From NCBI RefSeq assembly GCF_000147815.2, contig NC_015957.1, positions 1,736,001 to 1,800,000 of the forward strand: a stretch of DNA of 64,000 bases. Reading direction: 5' to 3'. Made by a program: the position numbers and the translations under genes. Origin of the DNA: Streptomyces violaceusniger Tu 4113. Lineage in GTDB: Bacteria; Actinomycetota; Actinomycetes; Streptomycetales; Streptomycetaceae. Positions 1 to 7,244 of this stretch are shown here, piece by piece. Each line of letters opens with the position of its first letter. The stretch's first letter is position 1. Under the pieces are notes generated by a model that ran no database searches, was not told where the DNA came from, and saw only the letters and a program-made list of their open reading frames with translations.

Positions 1-1
1 C

Positions 2-163
2 AGCGCCGGCGCCTCCGTGGACGACATCGCGACGACCCTGGTCCGGGCCGGGCGGGAGGCGGGCATCCAGCACGCCTTCGTCGATCTGCTCTACGTCGTG
101 AAGGACACCGACCAGGCCCTGGACCTCGTCCAGCGGGTGCTGGAGCGGGCCCGCGCGAGCTGA
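2..163 (+). CDS. C-terminal end of an unidentified protein, possibly an LLM-class (F420/flavin-dependent) oxidoreductase
   Basis: Only the last 53 residues are in the window; the open frame begins at base 2 and ends with TGA at 161-163. The segment is helical, with [19 protein letters not shown] followed by a short terminal helix rich in Leu, Val and Arg. This resembles the end of LLM-class F420-dependent oxidoreductases, but no cofactor or catalytic motif is visible, so the family name is a guess. It is read in the same direction as mnmA and lies about 70 bases before it. Codon use is ordinary for this chromosome. Confidence 0.5.
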   Translation, partial: SAGASVDDIATTLVRAGREAGIQHAFVDLLYVVKDTDQALDLVQRVLERARAS

Positions 164-234
164 GCGGGGGCGGTGGCCGGTCGCCACTCACCCATTTAGT
201 CGTTGCATCTGGAGCGACCTATGCTGGTCGGGTT

Positions 235-1386
235 ATGACTGACTTCCCCGGTGCGCCCACAGGTCCCCGCGACGGCCGTCGGCTGCGCGTCCTCGCCGCC
301 ATGTCCGGTGGTGTGGACTCCGCGGTCGCCGCCGCGCGGGCGGCCGAGGCGGGCCACGATGTGACCGGCGTCCATCTCGCGCTCTCCGCCAACCCGCAGT
401 CGTTCCGCACCGGCGCCCGTGGCTGTTGCACCATCGAGGACTCGCGGGACGCCCGGCGCGCCGCCGATGTGATCGGCATCCCGTTCTATGTGTGGGACCT
501 CGCCGAGCGCTTCCGTGAGGACGTGGTCGAGGACTTCATCGCCGAGTACGAGGCGGGCCGCACCCCCAATCCGTGTCTGCGCTGCAACGAGAAGATCAAG
601 TTCGCCGCGCTGCTGGACAAGGCGCTCGCCCTCGGCTTCGACGCCGTCTGCACCGGTCACTACGCCACGATCGTGGAGCGCGCGGACGGCTCGCGCGAGC
701 TGCACCGCGCCAGCGACATGGCCAAGGACCAGTCCTATGTGCTCGGCGTGCTCGACGAGCGCCAGCTCGCCCACGCGATGTTCCCCCTCGGCGACACCCT
801 GACGACCAAGGGCGAGATCCGCGCGGAGGCCGAGCGGCGGGGCCTGGCCGTCGCCAAGAAGCCCGACAGCCATGACATCTGCTTCATCGCCGACGGCGAC
901 ACCCAGGGCTTCCTGGCCGGGCATCTCGGTACGGCCGAGGGCGACATCGTCGACGAGGACGGGCGCAAGCTGGGCACCCACGAGGGCGCGTACGGCTTCA
1001 CCATCGGCCAGCGCCGGGGGCTGCGCATCGGCCATCCGGCTCCCGACGGCAAGCCGCGCTATGTCCTGGACATCTCCCCGGTGGACAACACGGTCACGGT
1101 CGGCCCGGTCGAGGCCCTGGACGTGGCCGCCCTGACCGCCATCAAGCCGCGCTGGTGCGGAGCCCCTCCGGTGGGCCCCGGCAGCTACACCGCCCAGTTG
1201 CGCGCCCATGGCGGCGAGACCGAGGTGACGGCCGAGCCGATCGGGGTATCCGGGCTGCGGGTGACCTTCGCCGAGCCGGTGCGGGGCGTGGCCCCGGGGC
1301 AGGCGATCGTGCTCTACGACGACACCCGGGTCGTGGGCTCCGCCACCATCGCAACGACCGAGCGCGCCCAGGTGGTCGCCTCCTAG
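235..1386 (+). CDS. mnmA: tRNA-specific 2-thiouridylase MnmA
   Basis: This cytosolic enzyme inserts sulfur at C2 of the wobble uridine (position 34) of Lys, Glu and Gln tRNAs, using ATP and a relayed persulfide. The 383-residue length is usual for the family. The PP-loop SGGVDS is at residues 24-29. The catalytic cysteine pair is visible as C114 in NPCLRCN and C216 in [11 protein letters not shown], and the GQRRGL substrate-binding motif follows. The ATG at 235 has no clear Shine-Dalgarno sequence but lies 9 bases after TATGCT (220-225), so the transcript may be nearly leaderless. The sulfur donor, usually a cysteine desulfurase, is presumably encoded upstream, outside the window. Confidence 0.96.
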   Translation: MTDFPGAPTGPRDGRRLRVLAAMSGGVDSAVAAARAAEAGHDVTGVHLALSANPQSFRTGARGCCTIEDSRDARRAADVIGIPFYVWDLAERFREDVVEDFIAEYEAGRTPNPCLRCNEKIKFAALLDKALALGFDAVCTGHYATIVERADGSRELHRASDMAKDQSYVLGVLDERQLAHAMFPLGDTLTTKGEIRAEAERRGLAVAKKPDSHDICFIADGDTQGFLAGHLGTAEGDIVDEDGRKLGTHEGAYGFTIGQRRGLRIGHPAPDGKPRYVLDISPVDNTVTVGPVEALDVAALTAIKPRWCGAPPVGPGSYTAQLRAHGGETEVTAEPIGVSGLRVTFAEPVRGVAPGQAIVLYDDTRVVGSATIATTERAQVVAS

Positions 1387-1517
1387 ACGGGCCGCCGGGC
1401 TCCGGGGGATATCCGCTTTTGGCAAGAAAGAAGCCGAAAGTCAGGATGGGGCGGATTATCTCCGTTTGGCAGGTTCAGTTTTTTTTAAATTAACGTGCGT
1501 CCGGCCATTCCGGTGGC

Positions 1518-3272
1518 ATGCGTCACCTGAATCTGGGAATGCGCCACGCGGACACGGGTGCCGTGGTCCGCTGTCTCAGCACCGGAGGTTCCGTTATTTC
1601 TGCGCAACCTGTACAGAAATTTGGCAACAATCCAGTTGATGTCAGGGACACCGATCACTACACAGAGGAGTACGTACCCAGCTTCGTCGAAAAATGGGAC
1701 TCGCTGATCGACTGGGACCGAAGGTCGGAGAGCGAGGGTACGTTCTTCATCGACATGCTGCGCGAGCGCGGCGTCAAGAAGGTCCTCGACGTGGCCACGG
1801 GGACCGGCTTTCATTCCGTCCGGCTGCTCGAGGCCGGATTCGAGACCGTGAGCGCCGACGGCAGCGGCGAGATGCTCGCCCAGGCGTTCGCCAACGGGCT
1901 CAAGCACGGTGACCACATTCTCCGCGTCGTCCAGGCCGACTGGCGCTGGCTCAACCGCGACGCCCACGGCGAGTACGACGCCATCGTCTGCCTCGGGAAC
2001 TCCTTCACACATCTGTTCTCCGAGCGCGACCGGCGCAAGGCACTCGCCGAGTTCTACGCCATGCTCAAGCACGACGGAATCCTGGTCCTGGACCAGCGCA
2101 ACTACGACGCGATCCTCGATCGCGGGTACAGCAGCAAGCACGTCTACTACTACTGCGGGGAAGACGTCGCCGTCGAACCGGAGTACGTGGACGAGGGGCT
2201 GGTGCGCATGCGCTACAGCTTCCCCGACGAATCCGTCTACCACCTCAACATGTTTCCGCTGCGCAAGGACTACACGCGCAGGCTGATGCAGGAGGTCGGC
2301 TTCCAGCGGATCGAGACGTACGGCGACTTCCAGCACACCTACCGGACGGAGCGCCCCGACTTCTTCATCCACGTCGCGGAGAAGGAATACATCGCGGCGG
2401 ACGAGCAGACCGGACCGGCCGCTCCGGCCACCGGCGACGGGGAGTACGCGGGAGCCGTCGGCACCGCCCGCGACTACTACAACTCCTCGGACGCCGACGC
2501 CTTCTACTGGCATGTCTGGGGCGGCGAGGACATCCACATCGGCATCTACGACCGGCCCGACGAGCCGATCGCCGAGGCCAGCAGGCGCACCGTGGCCCGG
2601 ATGGCCGGGAAGCTCGACCTCACCGAGTCATCCGTCGTCCTCGACCTCGGGTCGGGCTTCGGCGGCTCCGCACGCTATCTGGCGGAGACGTACGGCTGCC
2701 GTGTCGTCGCGCTCAACCTCAGCGAGGTGGAGAACGAGCGCCATCGCGCGCTCAACGCCGAGCGGGGGCTGACCGAGGCCATCGAGGTGCTGGACGGCTC
2801 CTTCGAGCGGATCCCGCTGCCGGACAACAGCGTCGACGTCGTCTGGTCCCAGGACGCGTTCCTGCACAGCGGCAACCGCGCCCGCCCCCTGGAGGAGGCG
2901 GCCCGCGTCCTGCGCCCCGGCGGTCACCTCATCTTCACCGACCCCATGGCCGCCGACGGCTGCCCCGCTGAAACCCTCCGCCCCATCCTGGACCGCATCC
3001 ATCTGGAGACCATGGGGTCGCCCGGGTTCTACCGCCATGAACTGGCGAGGCTCGGCTTCACCGCGGTCGGCGGCGGCTTCCAGGAGCACCGCGAGCAACT
3101 GATCACCCACTACGCCCGGGTGCTGGAAGAAACCCGCCGCCAGGAGGCCGACGGCCTGACGGAACACGTCAGCGCCGACTACCTCACCCATATGAAGAAG
3201 GGCCTCAGCAACTGGGTCGACGGCGGCACAAACCGCCATGTGACCTGGGGCATCTTCCACTTCACCCGCTGA
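1518..3272 (+). CDS. Fused glycine/sarcosine N-methyltransferase - sarcosine/dimethylglycine N-methyltransferase (glycine betaine synthesis)
   Basis: Two complete SAM-dependent methyltransferases are fused in 584 residues. The N-terminal half (VLDVATGTGFHS near residue 89, then the GSMT-like block beginning DTDHYTEEY) resembles glycine/sarcosine N-methyltransferase. The C-terminal half (FYWHVWGGEDIHIGIY, VVLDLGSGFGGSARYL near residue 374) resembles sarcosine/dimethylglycine methyltransferase. Together they should convert glycine to the compatible solute glycine betaine in three SAM-dependent steps. A similar fusion is known in halophilic actinomycetes such as Actinopolyspora. The start is uncertain: ATG 1518 and ATG 1539 lack good ribosome sites, while GGAGG at 1584-1588 lies 7 bases before an in-frame ATT (1596). 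An AT-rich tract with eight T (1479-1486) upstream may belong to the promoter. The gene stands alone. Confidence 0.88.
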   Translation: MRHLNLGMRHADTGAVVRCLSTGGSVISAQPVQKFGNNPVDVRDTDHYTEEYVPSFVEKWDSLIDWDRRSESEGTFFIDMLRERGVKKVLDVATGTGFHSVRLLEAGFETVSADGSGEMLAQAFANGLKHGDHILRVVQADWRWLNRDAHGEYDAIVCLGNSFTHLFSERDRRKALAEFYAMLKHDGILVLDQRNYDAILDRGYSSKHVYYYCGEDVAVEPEYVDEGLVRMRYSFPDESVYHLNMFPLRKDYTRRLMQEVGFQRIETYGDFQHTYRTERPDFFIHVAEKEYIAADEQTGPAAPATGDGEYAGAVGTARDYYNSSDADAFYWHVWGGEDIHIGIYDRPDEPIAEASRRTVARMAGKLDLTESSVVLDLGSGFGGSARYLAETYGCRVVALNLSEVENERHRALNAERGLTEAIEVLDGSFERIPLPDNSVDVVWSQDAFLHSGNRARPLEEAARVLRPGGHLIFTDPMAADGCPAETLRPILDRIHLETMGSPGFYRHELARLGFTAVGGGFQEHREQLITHYARVLEETRRQEADGLTEHVSADYLTHMKKGLSNWVDGGTNRHVTWGIFHFTR

Positions 3273-3280
3273 TCCCCGCC

Positions 3281-3322
3281 GGGTGGCCGGTGTGGCGGGC
3301 CCCGTCCCGCCACCGGCCACCC
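3281..3322. terminator. Strong hairpin between convergent genes
   Basis: GGGTGGCCGGTG-TG-GCGGG at 3281-3299 pairs with CCCGCCACCGGCCACCC at 3306-3322, a 17-bp stem with a two-base bulge and a 6-base loop. It lies just after the betaine methyltransferase stop and before the end of the oppositely oriented MerR gene, so it probably terminates both. There is no T-run, as is common in Streptomyces. Confidence 0.7.
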
Positions 3323-3340
3323 CCGGGCGCTCACCCGGCG

Positions 3341-3371
3341 TTCGCGGTCACTTCGCGGTCACTTCGCGGTC
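3341..3371. repeat. 11-bp tandem repeat over the MerR-gene stop codon
   Basis: The unit TTCGCGGTCAC occurs nearly three times in a row. On the minus strand each unit supplies a TGA in one frame. The repeat spans the last codons and stop of the MerR-type gene, so copy-number change would alter its C-terminus by a few residues. Confidence 0.6.
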
Positions 3372-4402
3372 AGGGAGAGGCCCGCGACCTGCTCGTGCAG
3401 GGCGGCGAGCGGTGCCGCGAGGTGTCCCTGGCCGGAGGCCGCGGACGGTGGCGGGGTCTCGCCGGTGACGGCGAGGGCCTGTCGCCAGTAGCGCAGCGAG
3501 AACGAACCGGCGCGCCTCCCGCGGCGGAACAGGGCGCGCAGATGCGCGCGGAACGCCGGTGTGTCGTCGTGGCCGTCGACGCGGGCGTAGGCGCGCACGA
3601 AGTGGCCGAGCGCTTCGGCGCGCCGCTCCGGACACCCGGAGACCAGGGCCTCACCGGCCAGCGCGCAGGCGTCCAGGAGACCGGCGTAGAACGACGCGAC
3701 GTCGCCCACCTGGTGGGGCTGCGGTTGCCGGCGCCGGTCGTCCGCGGTGGCCAGGGCGTGGAGTTCGGCGTAGGCCAGGACGGTCGCGGCGGTCGGGGCG
3801 GCCGGTGGCGCGGGCACCGCTCCGTCGATGACGGCCTGGGCCAGGCGGCGCGGCAGACCGGCCGGCAGCGCCCAATGCCAGTACCGCACCAGATGATCGT
3901 GGGCGTCGTCCGGGCTGCCCACCCCGGCGAGCAGGGTGAGGCGGCGCGGCCGTTCCGGCGCGGGGCAGTCGTCCAGCCCGCGGAGCACCTCCCGACGCCA
4001 CGTCGCCTCACGCAACTGTTCCTGGACCGCGTCCAGTTCGCGGCTGACGAGTTCGCCCAGCGAGCGTTCCCCCGCCATGACCGCGCCGATCGCGGCGATG
4101 GGGGTGCCGAGCGCACGGAGGCGCTGGATCAGCCGGAGCCTGGGCAGCGCGTCAGCGGCGTATCTGCGGTGGCCGCCCGGGGTGCGCCCGCTCTCGGGCA
4201 GCAGCCCGATGTCCGAGTAGTAGCGGATGGTCTTCACCGGCAGTCCGGTGCGCGCGGCCAACTCGCCGATGCCTACGGTGCCCCCGCCCTGTGTGCTGCC
4301 CGTGTCCCCGCCCTGTGTGCTGCCGGTGTTCCCGCCCTGTGTGCCGCCCGAGTCCCCGCTCTGGGTGCTGCCCGTGTTCTCGCCCTGCGTGCCGCGCGTC
4401 AC
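3359..4402 (-). CDS. MerR-family transcriptional regulator
   Basis: A winged-helix MerR domain (VGIGELAARTGLPVKTIRYY, then GLLPESGRTPGGHRRY) is followed by a coiled-coil helix and about 200 residues of unidentified C-terminal sequence with WHWALPAGLP and SFSLRYWRQALAV. No cysteines typical of a metal or redox sensor are evident, so the effector is unknown. The GTG at 4402 is preferred as start (347 aa): it has GGAGG at 4418-4414 upstream on its strand. An ATG at 4498 is also in frame, but using it would place the divergent promoter inside this gene. Just before the DNA-binding domain are nearly five copies of an 8-residue TQGG[DN]TGS repeat. The gene diverges from the glycosyltransferase at 4501, its likely target. 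Confidence 0.85.
   Translation of the reverse strand: MTRGTQGENTGSTQSGDSGGTQGGNTGSTQGGDTGSTQGGGTVGIGELAARTGLPVKTIRYYSDIGLLPESGRTPGGHRRYAADALPRLRLIQRLRALGTPIAAIGAVMAGERSLGELVSRELDAVQEQLREATWRREVLRGLDDCPAPERPRRLTLLAGVGSPDDAHDHLVRYWHWALPAGLPRRLAQAVIDGAVPAPPAAPTAATVLAYAELHALATADDRRRQPQPHQVGDVASFYAGLLDACALAGEALVSGCPERRAEALGHFVRAYARVDGHDDTPAFRAHLRALFRRGRRAGSFSLRYWRQALAVTGETPPPSAASGQGHLAAPLAALHEQVAGLSLTAK
4277..4390 (-). repeat. 24-bp in-frame tandem repeats at the N-terminus of the MerR-type regulator
   Basis: Almost five copies of a 24-bp unit encode TQGENTGS, TQSGDSGG, TQGGNTGS, TQGGDTGS and TQGGGT. The units are degenerate at third positions, so the array is not recent. It makes a flexible Gly/Thr/Gln-rich arm directly before the DNA-binding domain. 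Confidence 0.8.
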
Positions 4403-4408
4403 CGCCGC

Positions 4409-4439
4409 TTGAACCTCCCCCGCGCAGGAGCCCTTAGCG
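4409..4439 (+). promoter_or_regulatory. MerR-type promoter/operator for the glycosyltransferase
   Basis: TTGAAC (4409-4414) is separated by 19 bases from TTAGCG (4434-4439). The long 19-bp spacer is the hallmark of promoters that MerR proteins untwist. A short dyad, CTCC (4415-4418) with GGAG (4427-4430), sits within it. The site lies between the MerR-type gene and the glycosyltransferase and points toward the latter. The MerR ribosome site overlaps the dyad, so autoregulation is possible. Confidence 0.55.
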
Positions 4440-4500
4440 TCCGTCGCGAACGCCGTCGACCGAGTATGCGCCGGGCGGCACTCGCCGAGGAGGATCATCC

Positions 4501-5736
4501 ATGCGGATTCTGATCGTGACCGCCGGTTCGCGAGGGGACGTCGCCCCGTACACGGGCCTGGGGCGGCGTCTGCTGGCGGCCGGTCACGAGGTGGCCGTGG
4601 CGGCCCATCCGCCCTTCGCCGGGCTCATCGGCGGATGCGGCCTGGACCACCGGCCGTTGCCGGGCGATCCGCGGGAGTTGATCCGCACCAGGGCCCGGGC
4701 CGCGTCGTGGGAGGAGACACGGGCGGCGATGGCGGCGTTCCTGGACCGGCTCGCCGACGGGGTGGTGGCGGCGGCGGACGGGGCCGACCTGGTGCTCACC
4801 GCGTTCGGCCCGGCGGCGCTCAGCCGGGCGGCCGGTGACGCGTACGGCATCCCCGTCATCGGCACCTATCTCGCACCGGCCTGTGCCACGCGGGAGTTCC
4901 CGCTGGCCGGCCCGACGGGCGGCGACGACCTGGGCCCGGACGGCAACCTGGCGGCGGGCCGGAGGCTGCTGGCCGATGCCGGAGCGCTCCAGGCGGGGGC
5001 CGTGGCGGGCCTGCGCAACCGCCTCGGGCTGCCGACCGCCGCCTCGCAGCAGACGGGAGCGGACATCCGGCCGGTCTTCCACGGCTTCAGCCCGCTGGTC
5101 GTACCGCGCCCGGCGGACTGGCCGCCCCAGGTCGAGGTGGCCGGCTACTGGTGGCCCGCCCGGCCCCGCGACTGGCGGCCCCCGGCCGAGCTCGTCGACT
5201 TCCTGCAGGCCGGTCCGCCGCCGGTGTTCATCGGGTTCGGCAGCATGGCGCCGGGCGAGGGGGAACGGCTGGGCGAGCTGGTGACGACGGCGGTGGCCCG
5301 GGCGGGGGTGCGCGCGGTGGTGCAGGCGGGGTGGGCCGGGCTGACCGCGGCCGGCGATGACGTCCTTACGGTCGGCGACGACATCCTTACGGTCGGCGAC
5401 CTCCCGCATGACTGGCTGTTCCCGCACATGGCCGCCGTCGTCCACCACGCCGGAGCGGGCACCTCCGCGGCCGCACTACGTGCCGGGGTGCCCGCGGTGC
5501 CGGTGCCCGCCATGGCCGACCAGCCGTTCTGGGCGGCGCGGCTGCACCGGCTCGGAGTCGCCCCCCGGCCGCTGCCGCTCGACGCCCTGACCGCCGAATC
5601 CCTCGGCGCGGCGATCACGACCTGCCTGACCGACCCCGCCCTCGGCCGCCGGGCGGCCAACCTCGCCGACGCGATCGGCGCGGAGGACGGCGCGGCGGCG
5701 GTGCTCGCCCATATCGGCGCGGTGGGCAGGGGGTAA
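4501..5736 (+). CDS. MGT-type glycosyltransferase (GT1 family)
   Basis: A 411-residue GT-B glycosyltransferase of the UDP-glucuronosyl/macrolide-glycosyltransferase type. The N-terminal domain opens with MRILIVTAGSRGDVAPYTGLGRRLLAAGHEV. The nucleotide-sugar-binding domain has GFGSMAP and the family signature HHAGAGTSAAALRAGVPAVPVP with PAMADQPFWAARL. The acceptor is unknown; relatives modify macrolides, sterols or other lipophilic small molecules, sometimes for self-protection. The ATG has a good GAGGAGG ribosome site. A perfect-phase 21-bp duplication (5356-5397) encodes DDVLTVG/DDILTVG near the sugar-nucleotide site. Expression is probably controlled by the divergent MerR-type protein. Confidence 0.88.
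   Translation: MRILIVTAGSRGDVAPYTGLGRRLLAAGHEVAVAAHPPFAGLIGGCGLDHRPLPGDPRELIRTRARAASWEETRAAMAAFLDRLADGVVAAADGADLVLTAFGPAALSRAAGDAYGIPVIGTYLAPACATREFPLAGPTGGDDLGPDGNLAAGRRLLADAGALQAGAVAGLRNRLGLPTAASQQTGADIRPVFHGFSPLVVPRPADWPPQVEVAGYWWPARPRDWRPPAELVDFLQAGPPPVFIGFGSMAPGEGERLGELVTTAVARAGVRAVVQAGWAGLTAAGDDVLTVGDDILTVGDLPHDWLFPHMAAVVHHAGAGTSAAALRAGVPAVPVPAMADQPFWAARLHRLGVAPRPLPLDALTAESLGAAITTCLTDPALGRRAANLADAIGAEDGAAAVLAHIGAVGRG
5356..5397 (+). repeat. 21-bp in-frame tandem duplication in the glycosyltransferase
   Basis: GATGACGTCCTTACGGTCGG plus C is followed directly by a copy with two substitutions, encoding DDVLTVG then DDILTVG. The near identity suggests a fairly recent duplication that lengthens one loop of the C-terminal domain by seven residues. 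Confidence 0.8.
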
Positions 5737-6154
5737 GGCCGGGCGCGGAGACAGGGCATCTATCCTCGGCGGCCCCGGCCCCTCCTGGGCCCGCACCACG
5801 ACCCGGCGCGACTGCGCTGTCGCCACCGCACCAGGGGCGTCCGACGGATGGTGCCGCGGGCGGCGGCTGCTCCCCGCCCCGCTCCTTCCCACAGCATCGC
5901 CATGCGGCTCGCCGCGTGGCGGGCCTCCGCCCCTGGGCCCGGGGTCCAGGGGCGGAGCCCCTGGTTACGGGAAGGGACGGGGAGGAGAAAGCAATGAGCG
6001 GCCGACCGGATCGACCCTGTGCGGATTGGCCACCGGCGTGGGCGTGCCGCCCGCACCCAGCCGATGGCGACCGACCCTAGGGCCCCGCACGACGCGCTAC
6101 GCGTGCTCCGCGCGGGGCGGTGGGGGTGTCCGCCCGGCTCGTAGAGTGGCGGGC
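5737..6154. repeat. Non-coding gap with a palindromic CCGCCCC/GGGGCGG hairpin
   Basis: No convincing gene was found in these 418 bases. CTCCGCCCCTGG at 5925-5936 pairs perfectly with CCAGGGGCGGAG at 5946-5957 over a 9-base loop. Elements of this type, built on GGGGCGGAGCCCC, are scattered between genes in Streptomyces and may act as terminators or be mobile palindromes. The rest is GC-rich spacer up to the LOG promoter. Confidence 0.6.
6142..6154 (+). promoter_or_regulatory. Candidate -10 box for a leaderless LOG-family transcript
   Basis: TAGAGT (6142-6147) lies 7 bases before the ATG at 6155, the classic spacing for a transcript starting at the initiation codon. No Shine-Dalgarno sequence is present, which supports leaderless translation. 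No good -35 is visible. Confidence 0.5.
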
Positions 6155-6682
6155 ATGAACATCTGCGTCTTCTGCTCCGCCGCCGACCTCGACGACCGCT
6201 ACACCGCCCCCGCCCGCGAGTTCGCCGAGCTGATCGGCAAGGGAGGGCACACGCTGGTCTGGGGCGGGTCCGATGTCGGGCTGATGAAGGTGATGGCGGA
6301 CGGGGTGCAGGAGCACGGGGGACGGCTGGTCGGGATCTCGGTCGAGTTCCTCGCCGCCAAGGCCCGGGAGGGCGCCGACGAGATGGTGATCGCCAAGGAC
6401 CTCGCCGAGCGCAAGGCGCAGTTGCTGGCCCGCGCCGACGCGGTCGTGGTCATGGTCGGTGGCACCGGGACGCTGGACGAGGCGACCGAGATCCTGGAGC
6501 TGAAGAAGCACGGGCTGCACATCAAGCCGGTGGTGCTGCTCAACGCGGCGGGGTTCTACGACGGGCTGAAGCAGCAGTTCCAGCGGATGGAGGAGGAGGG
6601 GTTCCTGCCGATTCCGCTCAGCGAGCTCGTCTTCTTCGCGGAGAGCGGGGCCGAGGTCATGTCGTATCTGGAGTCCGTCTGA
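6155..6682 (+). CDS. LOG-family (TIGR00730) protein, probable nucleoside 5'-monophosphate phosphoribohydrolase
   Basis: A 175-residue cytosolic protein of the 'lysine decarboxylase-like' LOG family. Members cleave cytokinin riboside or AMP-like 5'-monophosphates to the free base and ribose-5-phosphate; they are not decarboxylases. The nucleotide-binding segment WGGSDVGLMKVMADGV and the catalytic GGTGTLDEATE (the family's PGGxGTxxE with G for P) are both present. The frame continues upstream, but the ATG at 6155 begins the family's usual MNICVFCSA start and is positioned for leaderless expression. The gene stands alone ahead of the RiPP cluster. Its true substrate is unknown. Confidence 0.88.
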   Translation: MNICVFCSAADLDDRYTAPAREFAELIGKGGHTLVWGGSDVGLMKVMADGVQEHGGRLVGISVEFLAAKAREGADEMVIAKDLAERKAQLLARADAVVVMVGGTGTLDEATEILELKKHGLHIKPVVLLNAAGFYDGLKQQFQRMEEEGFLPIPLSELVFFAESGAEVMSYLESV

Positions 6683-6995
6683 CGCGGCACATGCATCCGC
6701 GGCATCGCACTCACCGCGCGACGCCCGGGTGCTGCCTGCGGGTATCTGGGGGTACCAGGGATGTCCGGCGCGTAGGCCGCCGCTACAGTCGGCCGCCCAT
6801 CTGCGCATCTGGTCAGCACCTGCGGCGACCGACCGCCGACTCGAAGTCTGGCGAATGGGGCGTCGTAGCCACGCCACCCCTGGGGTGAGGTGGTCCTCCC
6901 AGCCGACACTATGGACCGACGGAATGCCCTCTACCGAAGCGCGCGAGCAAGGCGACACACTGGGCGCCGGAGATCAGTGGTGTCCGGAGGCAGAT
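6683..6995. other. Intergenic region before the RiPP operon
   Basis: These 313 bases separate the LOG gene from the graspetide precursor. No gene is supported: frames that run through here have no family resemblance. The operon promoter must lie here; GACACTATGG near 6905-6915 is a possible -10 region, without a convincing -35. Toward the end GGAGG (6986-6990) is the precursor ribosome site. Confidence 0.5.
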
Positions 6996-7244
6996 GTGAG
7001 CGTGGCAGCGGTGCCGTGGGGCCTGACGCGTATGAGGCCCTACCCCCAAGCAGTGGTCCTTCCTGCTGCGGAGGTCGTCCTCGACCCGGAGACGCAGACC
7101 GGTCGATGGGTCGGCTCGGACGGTCTGGGCATGCCCCTTACGGGCAAGCACAAGAGGTCCGAGACGAGCAAGGAAACCCAGACCAAGACAAGTCTGGACG
7201 GCAACCCGGATCAAGGCAGTGACCAGGAAGGCGACACGGATTGA
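6996..7244 (+). CDS. Putative ATP-grasp-modified RiPP (graspetide) precursor peptide
   Basis: The GTG at 6996 with GGAGG five bases upstream gives an 82-residue peptide matching what I recall of the actinobacterial ATP-grasp target RiPP family (TIGR04186). The leader half contains VPWGLTRMRPYP (6-17) and LDPETQTGRWVG (29-40), presumably read by the ligase. The core (about 51-82) has a Thr/Ser/Lys-rich arm (S55, T57, T61, T65), then D68-G69, then an acidic arm (D72, D76, E78, D80, D82). Hydroxyl residues would be joined as esters to Asp/Glu side chains. The stop overlaps the ligase start (TTGA), implying coupling. The frame extends upstream without ribosome site or similarity. Confidence 0.85.
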   Translation: MSVAAVPWGLTRMRPYPQAVVLPAAEVVLDPETQTGRWVGSDGLGMPLTGKHKRSETSKETQTKTSLDGNPDQGSDQEGDTD

